From contig NZ_AUMH01000013.1 of NCBI RefSeq assembly GCF_000430585.1, forward strand, positions 49,465 to 113,464: a stretch of DNA of 64,000 bases, given 5' to 3'. The position numbers and the translations under genes were made by a program. Shown here in pieces: positions 45,114 through 53,246 of this stretch. The number at the start of each line of letters is the position of its first letter. Within the stretch, counting starts at the first letter, position 1. Source of the stretch: Alicyclobacillus herbarius DSM 13609. GTDB taxonomy: Bacteria; Bacillota; Bacilli; Alicyclobacillales; Alicyclobacillaceae. The notes under the pieces are model-generated. The model made no database searches and was not told the origin of the DNA. It was given only the letters and a program-made list of their open reading frames with translations.

Positions 45114-46844
45114 GTGAGCATACTGGGGAAGAAAGGGGCGGCCCTGGCGGCGTCCGTAGGTACCCTGGCGCTGGTGCTCGCGGGCTGCGGCGCGAGCACC
45201 AGCGGTAGTGGCAATCAGAGCTCCAACAGTGCCAACGGACAGAACCAAACAACGGGGCAAAAGCCGGTCGAGGGCGGTTCTGTGACACTCGACATGATTC
45301 AAAACATCCGCGACCTCGACCCCGCGTTCGCCTACGACAGTCAGTCGTGGGAAGTGGTTACGCAATTATATGATCAGCTGGTCACGTGGAAGGGCGACAC
45401 AACCCAGATCATCCCGATGGCGGCCAAGTCCTATGACGTTTCTAAGGATGGCCTGACCTATACGTTCCATCTGCGCAAGGGCATGAAGTTCTGGAATGGC
45501 GACCCGGTTACGGCCCAGTCGTTCATCGATGAGTTCTATCGCGTCTTGGCGCCAAAGCTGGGCTCGGGCGGCCAGGGCTTCTACGAAATTATTCAGGGGG
45601 CGGATAAGTACGCTGCCGGCAAGAGCAAGACCATTTCTGGCCTCTCTGCACCCGACCCGTATACGTTGGTCATCAAGCTGTCGAAGCCGGAAGCGTTCTT
45701 CCTGCAGACGTTGACGATGCCATTTGCCTCTGCGGTGGATAAAAAGTTCATCGAAAGCGTGGGCAACCACCAGGTCTATACGAAAAACCCGACTTTCGAT
45801 TCGACACAGGCGATGGGCAGCGGTCCGTTTGAGCTGCAGACCATCAATTCCAACCAAATCGTCCTGAAGAAGAACCCGGATTACTGGCGAACCGACAGCT
45901 ACGGGCAGAAACTGCCGTATCTGGATAAGATCACGTTCAACATCAACAACAACGACCAGGTGGACTCGCTGCACTTTGAACAGGGACAGACGGCCTGGAT
46001 TGGCTGGAACTTCGGCGGGGACGGCATCCCCACCTCGTCGTATCCCCAGTTCATGAGCAACCCGAACCTGAAGAAATTGACCGTCAGTGCCGTCCAAAAC
46101 TCGATTCAGTATGTGGGCCTGAACACTAAGCTCGGTCCGACGAAGAACAAACTGGTTCGCCAGGCGATTGAGTACGCTATCGACAAGCAGGCCATTATCA
46201 AATTGAACAACGGCCGTGGCAAGGTGGCCAACCAGCCGCTGCCGCCAGGCGTCGTGGGCTATGACAGCAACCTTTCACCCCAGGCGCAGTACACCTATAA
46301 CCCGAACAAGGCGAAGCAGCTGTTGAAGCAGGCCGGCTATCCAAACGGCTTGACCATCGACATGTACTCGGAGAACTCACCGGACCAGTTGAAGTTTGAC
46401 CAGGCCATTCAGGGCCAGCTGTCCAAGGTGGGCATCAAGGTTAAACTGCATACGAGCAGCTGGGCCAGCTTCCTGAACGTGGCCGAAGCGGGCAAGGCGC
46501 CGATGTTCTGGCTGGCATGGATTCAGGACTTTCCCGATGCCTCGGACTTCCTGAACACCTTGTTCAACTCGAATCAAGCGCCGACCAACAACAATACGAA
46601 CTACAGCAACCCACAGGTGGACAAGTGGCTGGAACAGGCGCAGTACTCGAACGACCAGAACGAGCGCAACCAGCTGTACGCCAAGATCACCGATAAAGTG
46701 ATGGAAGATGCCGCTTGGGTGCCCATCTACTACGACGTGTTCACGGCGGCTGTGCAGCCTTGGGTGCATGGGTTCTATCTCCCGAAAGCGGGAACCGACC
46801 CGTTGGCTCTCATCTGGATTGACAAGAGCCATCAGAAGGGTTGA
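45114..46844 (+). CDS. oppA: Oligopeptide-binding lipoprotein OppA (copy 2)
   Basis: Second substrate-binding lipoprotein of exactly the same length (576 residues) as its upstream neighbour. Lipobox LVLAGC with Cys at residue 22. Most residues are the same as copy 1, and differences cluster in the linker after the lipobox and in a few surface segments (for example KGDTTQIIPMAAKSYD). GTG 45114 follows GAGGGGGAAG. It probably has its own promoter in the AT-rich gap between the copies, so it could supply binding protein to any intact Opp permease. Confidence 0.95.
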   Translation: MSILGKKGAALAASVGTLALVLAGCGASTSGSGNQSSNSANGQNQTTGQKPVEGGSVTLDMIQNIRDLDPAFAYDSQSWEVVTQLYDQLVTWKGDTTQIIPMAAKSYDVSKDGLTYTFHLRKGMKFWNGDPVTAQSFIDEFYRVLAPKLGSGGQGFYEIIQGADKYAAGKSKTISGLSAPDPYTLVIKLSKPEAFFLQTLTMPFASAVDKKFIESVGNHQVYTKNPTFDSTQAMGSGPFELQTINSNQIVLKKNPDYWRTDSYGQKLPYLDKITFNINNNDQVDSLHFEQGQTAWIGWNFGGDGIPTSSYPQFMSNPNLKKLTVSAVQNSIQYVGLNTKLGPTKNKLVRQAIEYAIDKQAIIKLNNGRGKVANQPLPPGVVGYDSNLSPQAQYTYNPNKAKQLLKQAGYPNGLTIDMYSENSPDQLKFDQAIQGQLSKVGIKVKLHTSSWASFLNVAEAGKAPMFWLAWIQDFPDASDFLNTLFNSNQAPTNNNTNYSNPQVDKWLEQAQYSNDQNERNQLYAKITDKVMEDAAWVPIYYDVFTAAVQPWVHGFYLPKAGTDPLALIWIDKSHQKG

Positions 46845-46943
46845 TAAGAAAAGTTTAGCTGCGGACGCAGAGGCTCTGATTTTGGGAGAAGCACCGTCTT
46901 GCGGCATCGCATTCGCAGTATGTTCTCCATCTTTGCGGAGGCC

Positions 46944-46971
46944 GAGCCGGCAGATTGCCGCCGGCCTTTTC
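46944..46971 (+). terminator. Terminator after the second oppA
   Basis: GCCGGC (46946-46951) pairs with GCCGGC (46960-46965), followed by CTTTTC. It would end the Opp island. Confidence 0.6.
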
Positions 46972-47123
46972 TGTTGGACGCTGATAATCCGATGCGCCGG
47001 TGGAGCCTGGTCGCGAGTGGGGCCCCGGCGCCTTTGCCGGGCAACCTCTAAATCGATATGGTATGATACCAGCGAGCCCGCAAGAACATCCTCAAGAACA
47101 TCCTCTCGGAAAGGATGGGTTTT

Positions 47124-47396
47124 GTGTCAGAAGACCGTATAAACGCGCGCTGGCGCGATCGTGTAAACGCGCGTTCGCGCGATCGTGTAAACGCGCGCCC
47201 GCGCGATGATGAAACGGCGTACCTAGAGTACGAGCTGTCGGACGGGCGGCGCGTGATGCTGGCGTTTGCCAACATCAATGACCGCGACGGTTGTCATATT
47301 TCACTGGATATGTACAAGGTTCAGCTCGGCCCGATTGATGATGAGGTTTTGCATCGTATCCTCGGCAAGTTCCATGGATGGGTGCTCGGCGCATAA
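47124..47396 (+). CDS. Small hypothetical protein with 24-bp N-terminal repeats
   Basis: I do not recognise this 90-residue protein. Its N-terminus is three tandem octapeptides rich in Arg (DRINARWR, DRVNARSR, DRVNARPR). The rest is an apparently globular domain (YLEYELSDGRRVMLAFANIN, then a C-terminal PIDDEVLHRILGKFHGWVLG). GTG 47124 has AAAGGAT seven bases upstream; the ATG at 47115 touches that site. A 12-bp direct repeat (CAAGAACATCCT twice) lies just upstream. No function is proposed. Confidence 0.6.
   Translation: MSEDRINARWRDRVNARSRDRVNARPRDDETAYLEYELSDGRRVMLAFANINDRDGCHISLDMYKVQLGPIDDEVLHRILGKFHGWVLGA
47133..47204 (+). repeat. 24-bp tandem repeat, three copies
   Basis: Units 47133-47156, 47157-47180 and 47181-47204 share GAYCGTRTAAACGCGCG followed by a variable Cys-free codon and CGC. 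The array lies wholly in the N-terminus of the small unknown gene and keeps the frame. Confidence 0.85.
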
Positions 47397-47524
47397 GGTT
47401 GTCCGGAAAGGGGTCGCCGGGCTATCGCCGGCCTAGACGGTCTCCGAGGCTCTGCCCGTCTGAACGGTCCCCACAGGGGATCAGGCCGCACTGGCGACCA
47501 GGCCCTCGGGCTATCGCCACCCCT

Positions 47525-47553
47525 TTGACCGAAATGACAGACTTGTGCTACTT
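47525..47553 (+). promoter_or_regulatory. Possible promoter of the small membrane protein gene
   Basis: TTGACC at 47525-47530 with a weak -10 (CTACTT region, 47547-47553) at 16-17 bp. Tentative. The rest of 47397-47624 shows no gene. Confidence 0.3.
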
Positions 47554-47624
47554 TGAACGAGAGGCATGACGAACGAGAACCAGCTTGGTCACGACCGAAC
47601 CGTGCGACAGGAGGGATAGCGTGC

Positions 47625-47810
47625 GTGGATAACGGAACGTATTTGCATCCGTGGCTCATCGCCATCTTCTTGTGCCTGTTCGCTTTACTGTCACTCATCG
47701 GGATGATCCGCCTGCTGCGGGAACGCCGCTACTTTGGAACCTTTCTCTTGTTGCTGTCGACTGTCATTTTCGGCTATAGTACCTGGATTGCGGCCACGTT
47801 AAAAGTGTAA
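47625..47810 (+). CDS. Small two-helix membrane protein, DUF2759-like
   Basis: Membrane protein of 61 residues with two hydrophobic helices (about 8-28 and 38-57) joined by a basic RLLRERRY turn. The second helix with VIFGYSTW resembles the end of DUF2759 proteins of Bacilli, but that link is from memory and weak. GTG 47625 has AGGAGGG nine bases upstream; the longer in-frame start at 47553 lacks one. Confidence 0.6.
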   Translation: MDNGTYLHPWLIAIFLCLFALLSLIGMIRLLRERRYFGTFLLLLSTVIFGYSTWIAATLKV

Positions 47811-47862
47811 GGTTGTCAGGTTATCCTCCCTTGACCCCTTTCTTCGGACACACACGCTAGCA

Positions 47863-47889
47863 AGAAGGAGCCCGGTTGGGCCCCTTCTC
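47863..47889. terminator. Hairpin at the cmpA 3' end
   Basis: AGAAGGAGCCC and GGGCCCCTTCT form an imperfect stem at the convergence of the small membrane gene and cmpA. It covers the cmpA stop codon and may terminate both directions. Confidence 0.5.
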
Positions 47890-47998
47890 ATGGTTTTATC
47901 GTCCGATAGCGAAAAAACGCCTGGTTGAGCATCCGCACCGCCTTGGCATCCCGGTTTTTGAATGCCCTGCGTAGTTGGCTGCACAGCCACTCGGGCAC
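47888..47998 (-). CDS. cmpA: Cortex morphogenetic protein CmpA
   Basis: Very small sporulation protein of 36 residues that in Bacillus subtilis acts with ClpXP in quality control of spore coat and cortex assembly through SpoIVA. It reads MPEWLCSQLRRAFKNRDAKA at the start, then RMLNQAFFRYR, matching the CmpA pattern of MPxWL, AF, LN and YR. GTG start at 47998 has GGGGAGG eight bases upstream; a GTG three codons earlier is too close. It lies next to a dCMP deaminase gene in the same direction, upstream of spoIIE. Confidence 0.85.
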   Translation of the reverse strand: MPEWLCSQLRRAFKNRDAKAVRMLNQAFFRYRTIKP

Positions 47999-48036
47999 GG
48001 CTTTCACCTCCCCGGACGGGCGCGCCGCGAAATCCT

Positions 48037-48537
48037 TTACTCTATCCTATGCGGCACCGGCCCTGGGCGGTGACTGATGAGCTGTTCCATTCGACTGGTA
48101 ATCTGCCGCACCGGAATGTTTGCGTATGCCAACAGTTGCGCGGCGTACTCGTCCGGGCGGTATTCGGTCTCAAAAAAGACGCGCGCGATGCCGGCTTGGA
48201 TGATGCTTTTGGTGCAGGCCAGGCAGGGCCGATGTGTCACGTACAGGTCGGCTCCAGCGCATTCGATGCCAAATCGCGCGCACTGCAACAGCGCGTTTTG
48301 CTCCGCGTGGATGGCGCGCACGCAGTGCCCATCCACCATCTTGCAGCCCACGTCCGTGCAGTGGACATCCCCGCTGATCGATCCATTGTACCCGCTGGCG
48401 ATGATGCGTTTATCGCGGACAATCACACACCCGACAGCCAGCCGCGGGCAGGTAGAACGCATCGCCATGACCCGGCTTTGCGAGATAAAAAACTCATCCC
48501 AAGACAAACGTGTCGATGGCTCCGTCGACGTGCTCAT
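48037..48537 (-). CDS. comEB: Deoxycytidylate deaminase family protein (ComEB-like)
   Basis: Zinc-dependent deaminase of 166 residues that converts dCMP to dUMP for thymidylate synthesis. The catalytic site is complete: HAEQNALLQ near residue 78 (His ligand and Glu proton shuttle) and RPCLACTKSI near 104 (two Cys ligands). A zinc-ligand-like Cys/His set (HCTDVGCKMVDGHC) precedes it, as in dCMP deaminases. ATG 48537 follows GAGGGGG at seven bases. In Bacillus subtilis the equivalent is in the comE operon; here it stands alone beside cmpA. Confidence 0.92.
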   Translation of the reverse strand: MSTSTEPSTRLSWDEFFISQSRVMAMRSTCPRLAVGCVIVRDKRIIASGYNGSISGDVHCTDVGCKMVDGHCVRAIHAEQNALLQCARFGIECAGADLYVTHRPCLACTKSIIQAGIARVFFETEYRPDEYAAQLLAYANIPVRQITSRMEQLISHRPGPVPHRIE

Positions 48538-48769
48538 CAAAATTCCCCCTCACTTCGATTCCAATCGTACAAGTTAGGCATACCGAGGCGCATCTAGGCG
48601 CGCATCCTCACGGCTGTCCTCATTGTACCGGAAATTCACCGCCATCCGCTGGCACACCGCGGCGAAGCGCATCCGACCACGCCCGCGAGGCACCCTCGGG
48701 TCGCGTCGGCGGGCGGATCGGAGAACGGTTCGGTGTCTGACGGAGGGGGTCGTCCGGCGCGGCACTGCG

Positions 48770-48853
48770 TGTCGAAAAGGAAAACGATGTCGCAATTTTT
48801 TATGGACTTGCCCCCTTGCTTTGACAAAATGCTCGTCCGCCGCTTCTTATAAT
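48770..48853 (+). promoter_or_regulatory. Spo0A-controlled spoIIE promoter with 21-bp spacer
   Basis: TTGACA (48821-48826) and TATAAT (48848-48853) are both consensus but 21 bp apart, the unusual spacing known for Spo0A-activated spoIIE. Upstream are 0A-box candidates TGTCGAA (48770-48776) and TGTCGCA (48788-48794). The remainder of 48538-48939 shows no gene. Confidence 0.85.
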
Positions 48854-48939
48854 GACCCTACCAACGATACGAGGCGCACGGGGTGCGTCTGCCTGCCGCC
48901 CGCCCCGGTGCTTCGGATTCAGTTAAGGGGGAGTACGGA

Positions 48940-51390
48940 ATGTCGCAGCAGTTTGTCCCAGCCATGGGTACGTCCAAGCCCAGAGCCGTCAAGGAGGGAT
49001 GGCGGCGCCTGGTCCTGCGGCTGGCCCAAGCCGTCCTTCTCACCGGTCTCGCACTATTGCTCGGGCGGGCGTCCATCGGCCATGTCGTGTATCCGTTCGG
49101 GTTGGCGTTTTACGTCGTAGTCAGCGAAGTGGCGGGAAATCGGCGCAGCCTGCCCGCCTATGCGGCCATCGCAGGCGCCTATCTCGGGGCAGGGGTGAAC
49201 AACGCGCTGCTCTTATTCGTTTCGTTTATGGTTTACCGCCTGCTGCGCAAAGCCCTGTTTGTCCGCCGCCAGCCCGATTTGCACTGGCTGCCGTTTATCG
49301 CCGGGTTTGTCGACACCGCCGTCCGCTTGGCGGCCACCGGCGGGATATGGACCCGCTACGACGTGTTTCTGGCGCTCGCCGAGGGGGCATTGGTCGTCAT
49401 CCTGTCCCTCATTTTCTTGCAGTCGCTGCCTGTGCTGTTGGCGCACGGCAGTTCCGGCAGCCATAAACTTCGCCAGGACCAGGTCGTCAGCCTGGCGATT
49501 CTCGTCGGCTCCGTCATCACCGGCATGACGGGGGTCAGTCTGGCGGGTGTTGGCCTGGTCGGGGTGGCCATCGACTGGGTGGTGCTGACCCTGGCGGCGG
49601 CAGGCGGCATCGGCCTGGGCACCGCCTCCGCAATTGTCGTGGGCGTCTTGGCTATGCTCGATCACGCTCAGACCTTGGCCCAGGTGGCGGTGCTCGCGTT
49701 TGCCGGCCTGCTCGCCGGGACCCTAAAGGAGGCCGGTCGCATTTGGGGCGCGATTGCCTTTGTCGGAAGTCTCAGCCTCCTTACCCTTACCTTCGAGAAC
49801 CAACTCTCCGCCCTCCTGGCCAGCATCACTGCCGCCGGAGTGGCTTCCATCCTCCACCTCTTGGCCCCGGCCGCGCTGCGTCGGCACATCGCCAGCTACG
49901 TGCCCGGTACGGCCGAACACCAGAAATCGGAGCAGGAGCACGTGCGCCGCGTGCGCGCCCTCTTATCCGAGAAGATGAACACCGTGGGGCAGGTGTTCGA
50001 CGAACTCTCCGTCACCTTTGCCGATCCGGCCGCCAACGAATACCTGTCGGCCCGTCAGCTGCTCGAGGAGGCCGTCGGCCAAGCCGCCAAATCGGTCTGC
50101 AGCGGTTGCCCACGGCGAAAAAAGTGCTGGGAACAGGAGGGATATCAGACCTACCAGGCGATTGTCAAGGCGGTCGCCAAAATCGAGACGTCACGCGGTC
50201 CGGGTACCCTGCCGCCGGAGGAACTACGCGAGCGGTGCATCCGGATCGATCCGATGATGGGCGTGCTCCGCTACAACGTCGAGTTGACCGACCGGGACGC
50301 CAAGTGGCTGGCCAAGCTGCGCGAGCAGTCGCGTCTGGTGTCCGCGCAGATGGCGGGCGTTGCAGCCGTGGTCCGCCAGGTGGCCGAGCGGATGGACAAG
50401 GAAAACGAAGCCTCGTTGGGCGGGGAGGAACGCATCCTGGCGGCACTGGAGCAGCTTGGCCTGTACGTGCATCACGTCCACATCGTCAGCCTGGAACCGG
50501 GCAAGGTGGAAATCGAGGTGACGCAGCCTTCGCAGGGGGCGTACGAAAACTCGGTGCGCATGATTGCCCCACTGTTATCCGGCATCCTCGGCGAACACAT
50601 CTCTGTGAGTGAGGTGAGATCGGACACATCCGGGCCCTGCACGGCGGTCTTTACGTCGGCCCGCATGTACAACGTCAAGACCGCCGTGGCCAGCGCCGCC
50701 CGCGACGGGCGATTGGTCTCTGGCGACACCTACAGCACGCTTGACCTTGGAAACGGCCGCTTCGCCATCGTCGTCAGCGACGGAATGGGCAACGGCGAAC
50801 GGGCACGGCGCGAGTCGCGGGACGCCACAGAGCTGTTGAAAAAGCTCCTCAAGGCCGGGTTTGATGAACAGATGGCCATTAAGACGGTCAATTCGACCTT
50901 GATGTTGCGCTCGCGCGAGGAGATGTTCACCACCCTCGACATGGCGCTCATCGACCTCTACTCAGCCCGCGCCGAATTCTTGAAGATTGGTTCCGCCCCT
51001 AGCTTCCTGCGCCGGGACGGCAAGGTGCGGACCATTACGGCGGCCAACGTGCCCATCGGCATCCTGCAGGACATCGACGTGCAGACCGTGGATGAACAGT
51101 TGGCTCCAGGCGACATTCTCATCCTCGTTTCCGACGGGGTCTACGACGCCGCGCAAAGCCTGTACGACAAGGAGGACTGGCTGAAACGACAGATTGAGCA
51201 CCTGCAGACGGACGATCCGCAGGCCATCGCGGACACGCTCCTGGAGGCGGCGGTCCGGATTAACCATGGCCAGATTCTCGATGACATGACGGTCTTGGTG
51301 GCGATGATTGAGCCACATCAACCGGAATGGGCAACCATCCAGGCCGAGGGGGTGGTCGGGTTGCGCCAGCTGCGGCGGCGCGGGGCCTGA
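48940..51390 (+). CDS. spoIIE: Stage II sporulation protein E
   Basis: Membrane PP2C phosphatase that dephosphorylates SpoIIAA to activate sigma-F and takes part in polar septation. The 816-residue product has about ten N-terminal membrane helices (residues 25-310), a cytoplasmic regulatory region with CSGCPRRKKCWEQ near residue 385, and a C-terminal PP2C domain (from about 580: SGDTYSTLDLGNGRFAIVVS, DGMGNGERA, and late LVSDGVYDA and DDMTVLV metal sites). ATG 48940 follows AAGGGGGAG. It is preceded by a Spo0A-type promoter. Confidence 0.97.
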   Translation: MSQQFVPAMGTSKPRAVKEGWRRLVLRLAQAVLLTGLALLLGRASIGHVVYPFGLAFYVVVSEVAGNRRSLPAYAAIAGAYLGAGVNNALLLFVSFMVYRLLRKALFVRRQPDLHWLPFIAGFVDTAVRLAATGGIWTRYDVFLALAEGALVVILSLIFLQSLPVLLAHGSSGSHKLRQDQVVSLAILVGSVITGMTGVSLAGVGLVGVAIDWVVLTLAAAGGIGLGTASAIVVGVLAMLDHAQTLAQVAVLAFAGLLAGTLKEAGRIWGAIAFVGSLSLLTLTFENQLSALLASITAAGVASILHLLAPAALRRHIASYVPGTAEHQKSEQEHVRRVRALLSEKMNTVGQVFDELSVTFADPAANEYLSARQLLEEAVGQAAKSVCSGCPRRKKCWEQEGYQTYQAIVKAVAKIETSRGPGTLPPEELRERCIRIDPMMGVLRYNVELTDRDAKWLAKLREQSRLVSAQMAGVAAVVRQVAERMDKENEASLGGEERILAALEQLGLYVHHVHIVSLEPGKVEIEVTQPSQGAYENSVRMIAPLLSGILGEHISVSEVRSDTSGPCTAVFTSARMYNVKTAVASAARDGRLVSGDTYSTLDLGNGRFAIVVSDGMGNGERARRESRDATELLKKLLKAGFDEQMAIKTVNSTLMLRSREEMFTTLDMALIDLYSARAEFLKIGSAPSFLRRDGKVRTITAANVPIGILQDIDVQTVDEQLAPGDILILVSDGVYDAAQSLYDKEDWLKRQIEHLQTDDPQAIADTLLEAAVRINHGQILDDMTVLVAMIEPHQPEWATIQAEGVVGLRQLRRRGA

Positions 51391-51473
51391 CGCTCCACCG
51401 CTGAATGACTCTCGCCGAGTTCGTCCATACTGCTAAAGATCTGTAAGAACGAAAAAGTATGGAGGTGCGAGAG

Positions 51474-52214
51474 TTGGCAGAATCGCAAGCGACGCTGCGG
51501 CAAATCCTCGTCATCACTGATGGTTGTTCCAACGTCGGTGAGGACCCGGTGCAGGCGGCAGAGCGGGCCCGTCGGCAAGGAATCGCCATCAACGTGATTG
51601 GGGTCGTAGACAAGGGAGACATGGGTCAACAAGGACGGGAGGAGGCGATGTCCATCGCGGACGCCGGCGGCGGTCTTTGCCGCATCGTGGAACCGCGGGA
51701 GTTGTCCAAAACCGCGCAGATGTTGACGCACCAGACGGTGCAGATGACCCTTCAACAAGTGGTCAATCAGGAGCTGATGCAAGCCCTGGGTAAAACGGTG
51801 GACGATTTGTCTCCGGCGGAGCGGGTGAAGGTGGCCCGCGTGATGGAGACGATGGAAGAAGAGGCGTGCCTGGTGCTGGTGGTGGCGGTAGATACCAGCG
51901 CCAGCATGCGGGAAAAGATGCCGACGGTGAAAGAGGCCATCCTCGACCTCTCGCTTTCCCTGCAGGCGCGCAAAGGCCCCTCCCAGGTGGCGGTCGTGGT
52001 TTTCCCTGGATCCGCCACTGAAATGGTCCGTACGGTGCAGCCCTTTCAGGACTCTGTCGATACCGCGGCCCTGGAGTCGATGCTCGTGGCCCGCGGCGGC
52101 ACCCCCACGGGCCCGGCCATCGACTACGCGGCAGACCTGATTCGGAGTCGTCCGGATACCCCACAGTCCGAGCGGATCGATGCCTGGCCGGACGAACCCG
52201 CCTCTGGAGCGTGA
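51474..52214 (+). CDS. yabS: von Willebrand factor A-like sporulation-locus protein YabS
   Basis: Protein of 246 residues related to YabS. The N-terminal part reads like the second half of a vWA fold (RQILVITDGCSNVGEDPVQA, INVIGVVDKG). The C-terminal part reads like a first half, with a MIDAS-type DTSASM near residue 145 and GGTPTGPAID. TTG 51474 is chosen because GGAGGTG lies five bases upstream; ATG 51459 has none. It stands between spoIIE and the kinase yabT, the conserved order. The function is not known in detail. Confidence 0.88.
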   Translation: MAESQATLRQILVITDGCSNVGEDPVQAAERARRQGIAINVIGVVDKGDMGQQGREEAMSIADAGGGLCRIVEPRELSKTAQMLTHQTVQMTLQQVVNQELMQALGKTVDDLSPAERVKVARVMETMEEEACLVLVVAVDTSASMREKMPTVKEAILDLSLSLQARKGPSQVAVVVFPGSATEMVRTVQPFQDSVDTAALESMLVARGGTPTGPAIDYAADLIRSRPDTPQSERIDAWPDEPASGA

Positions 52215-52220
52215 CGGGGC

Positions 52221-53246
52221 TTGAAGCTTCACCCGGGCACCGCCATTCGTGGCAAGTGGACGCAAGAACGGATTACGATTGAACGGCCGCTCGGGGAGGG
52301 CGCCAATGGGGCCGTCTACCTGGTCCGTGCCCGTGGTCAGCAGGCCGCAATGAAGGTATGTGCGTCCTCCCAGGACGTGGCCTTGGAGTGGGCCATTCTG
52401 GAACCGATGCATGGAGGCGCCTTCCCGCGTCCGTATTTCGTCGACGACGCTGTGGAGGTGCCTGCATGCTTCTTTTATGTCATGGAGTGGGTACCAGGTC
52501 AGCCCTTAAGCGACTGGACTGGTCGCCTGGCGCAGCAGGATTGGGACAAAATCCTGCTCCAGTTGCTGCAGGGACTGGCCACGCTGCACCAACGCGGACA
52601 AGCGTTTTGCGACATAAAGCCGCAAAACATCCTCTTGCACGGGGCACCGACGCCGGCCGCTCGCTTTGTCGACGTGGGCGGGGTTACCCCCTTTGGCCGA
52701 TCCGTCCGTCAATTTACCCCCATCTATGACCGGGCCTTTTGGGGGATGGGCCCGCGGCGGGCTGACGCCGCGTATGACCTGTGCGCGCTGGCGCTCATGC
52801 TGTGGTTCAGCTGGACGAGCCTGCCCTCGGAAAAAATCCAGACGGCATCGGCCGAGGAGCGACACCGTTTCCTGGAGAAGGAGTTGACCCGCATGCGCCG
52901 CACCCCGCGCGGGCAGGTATTGGCGCAAGCGGTCTGTGGCGGGTACCAGAGTGCGCGGGACATGTGGTCCGCCTGGCAAGGGGCGCAGCACGCGACACCA
53001 CACCGGCAAGCAGCGGCCGCCACCACATTACCGAGCCAGGTATACAAGGGAGGACGCGTCACCCGGGGACGCGCAGGGATCCGCCAGGCACGCGCAGGAA
53101 CCCGCCAGCTACACGCAGGAAGCTCCGCGCGAGGGCAAGCCAGGGCGCGTGCCGTCGATTGGAGTGAGCGGGTGATGTGGGGCTGCATCGGTCTGGCTAT
53201 CGTGGTTACGGCGGCAGCTTGGGTCGCGTATCGACCCTGGGCGTAG
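52221..53246 (+). CDS. yabT: Ser/Thr protein kinase YabT with C-terminal membrane anchor
   Basis: Hanks-type kinase of 341 residues. In Bacillus subtilis YabT is a DNA-activated sporulation kinase that phosphorylates RecA and others. Seen: Gly-rich loop LGEGANGAVY (residues 24-33), AAMKVC Lys, the catalytic loop FCDIKPQNIL near 130, and DVGG in place of the usual DFG. A long Arg-rich linker with 21-bp tandem repeats (residues 275-315) may bind DNA. A single C-terminal helix (about 320-337) anchors it. TTG 52221 is six bases after the yabS stop with only a weak site. Confidence 0.9.
   Translation: MKLHPGTAIRGKWTQERITIERPLGEGANGAVYLVRARGQQAAMKVCASSQDVALEWAILEPMHGGAFPRPYFVDDAVEVPACFFYVMEWVPGQPLSDWTGRLAQQDWDKILLQLLQGLATLHQRGQAFCDIKPQNILLHGAPTPAARFVDVGGVTPFGRSVRQFTPIYDRAFWGMGPRRADAAYDLCALALMLWFSWTSLPSEKIQTASAEERHRFLEKELTRMRRTPRGQVLAQAVCGGYQSARDMWSAWQGAQHATPHRQAAAATTLPSQVYKGGRVTRGRAGIRQARAGTRQLHAGSSARGQARARAVDWSERVMWGCIGLAIVVTAAAWVAYRPWA
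53070..53123 (+). repeat. 21-bp tandem repeat in the yabT linker
   Basis: Two full 21-bp units (53070-53090 and 53091-53111) plus a 12-bp partial third encode RAGIRQA, RAGTRQL and HAGS. The frame is kept. Confidence 0.8.

Noticed and set aside
47133..47204. Repeat array considered as a CRISPR
   Set aside because: Units are directly adjacent without spacers and lie in an open reading frame.
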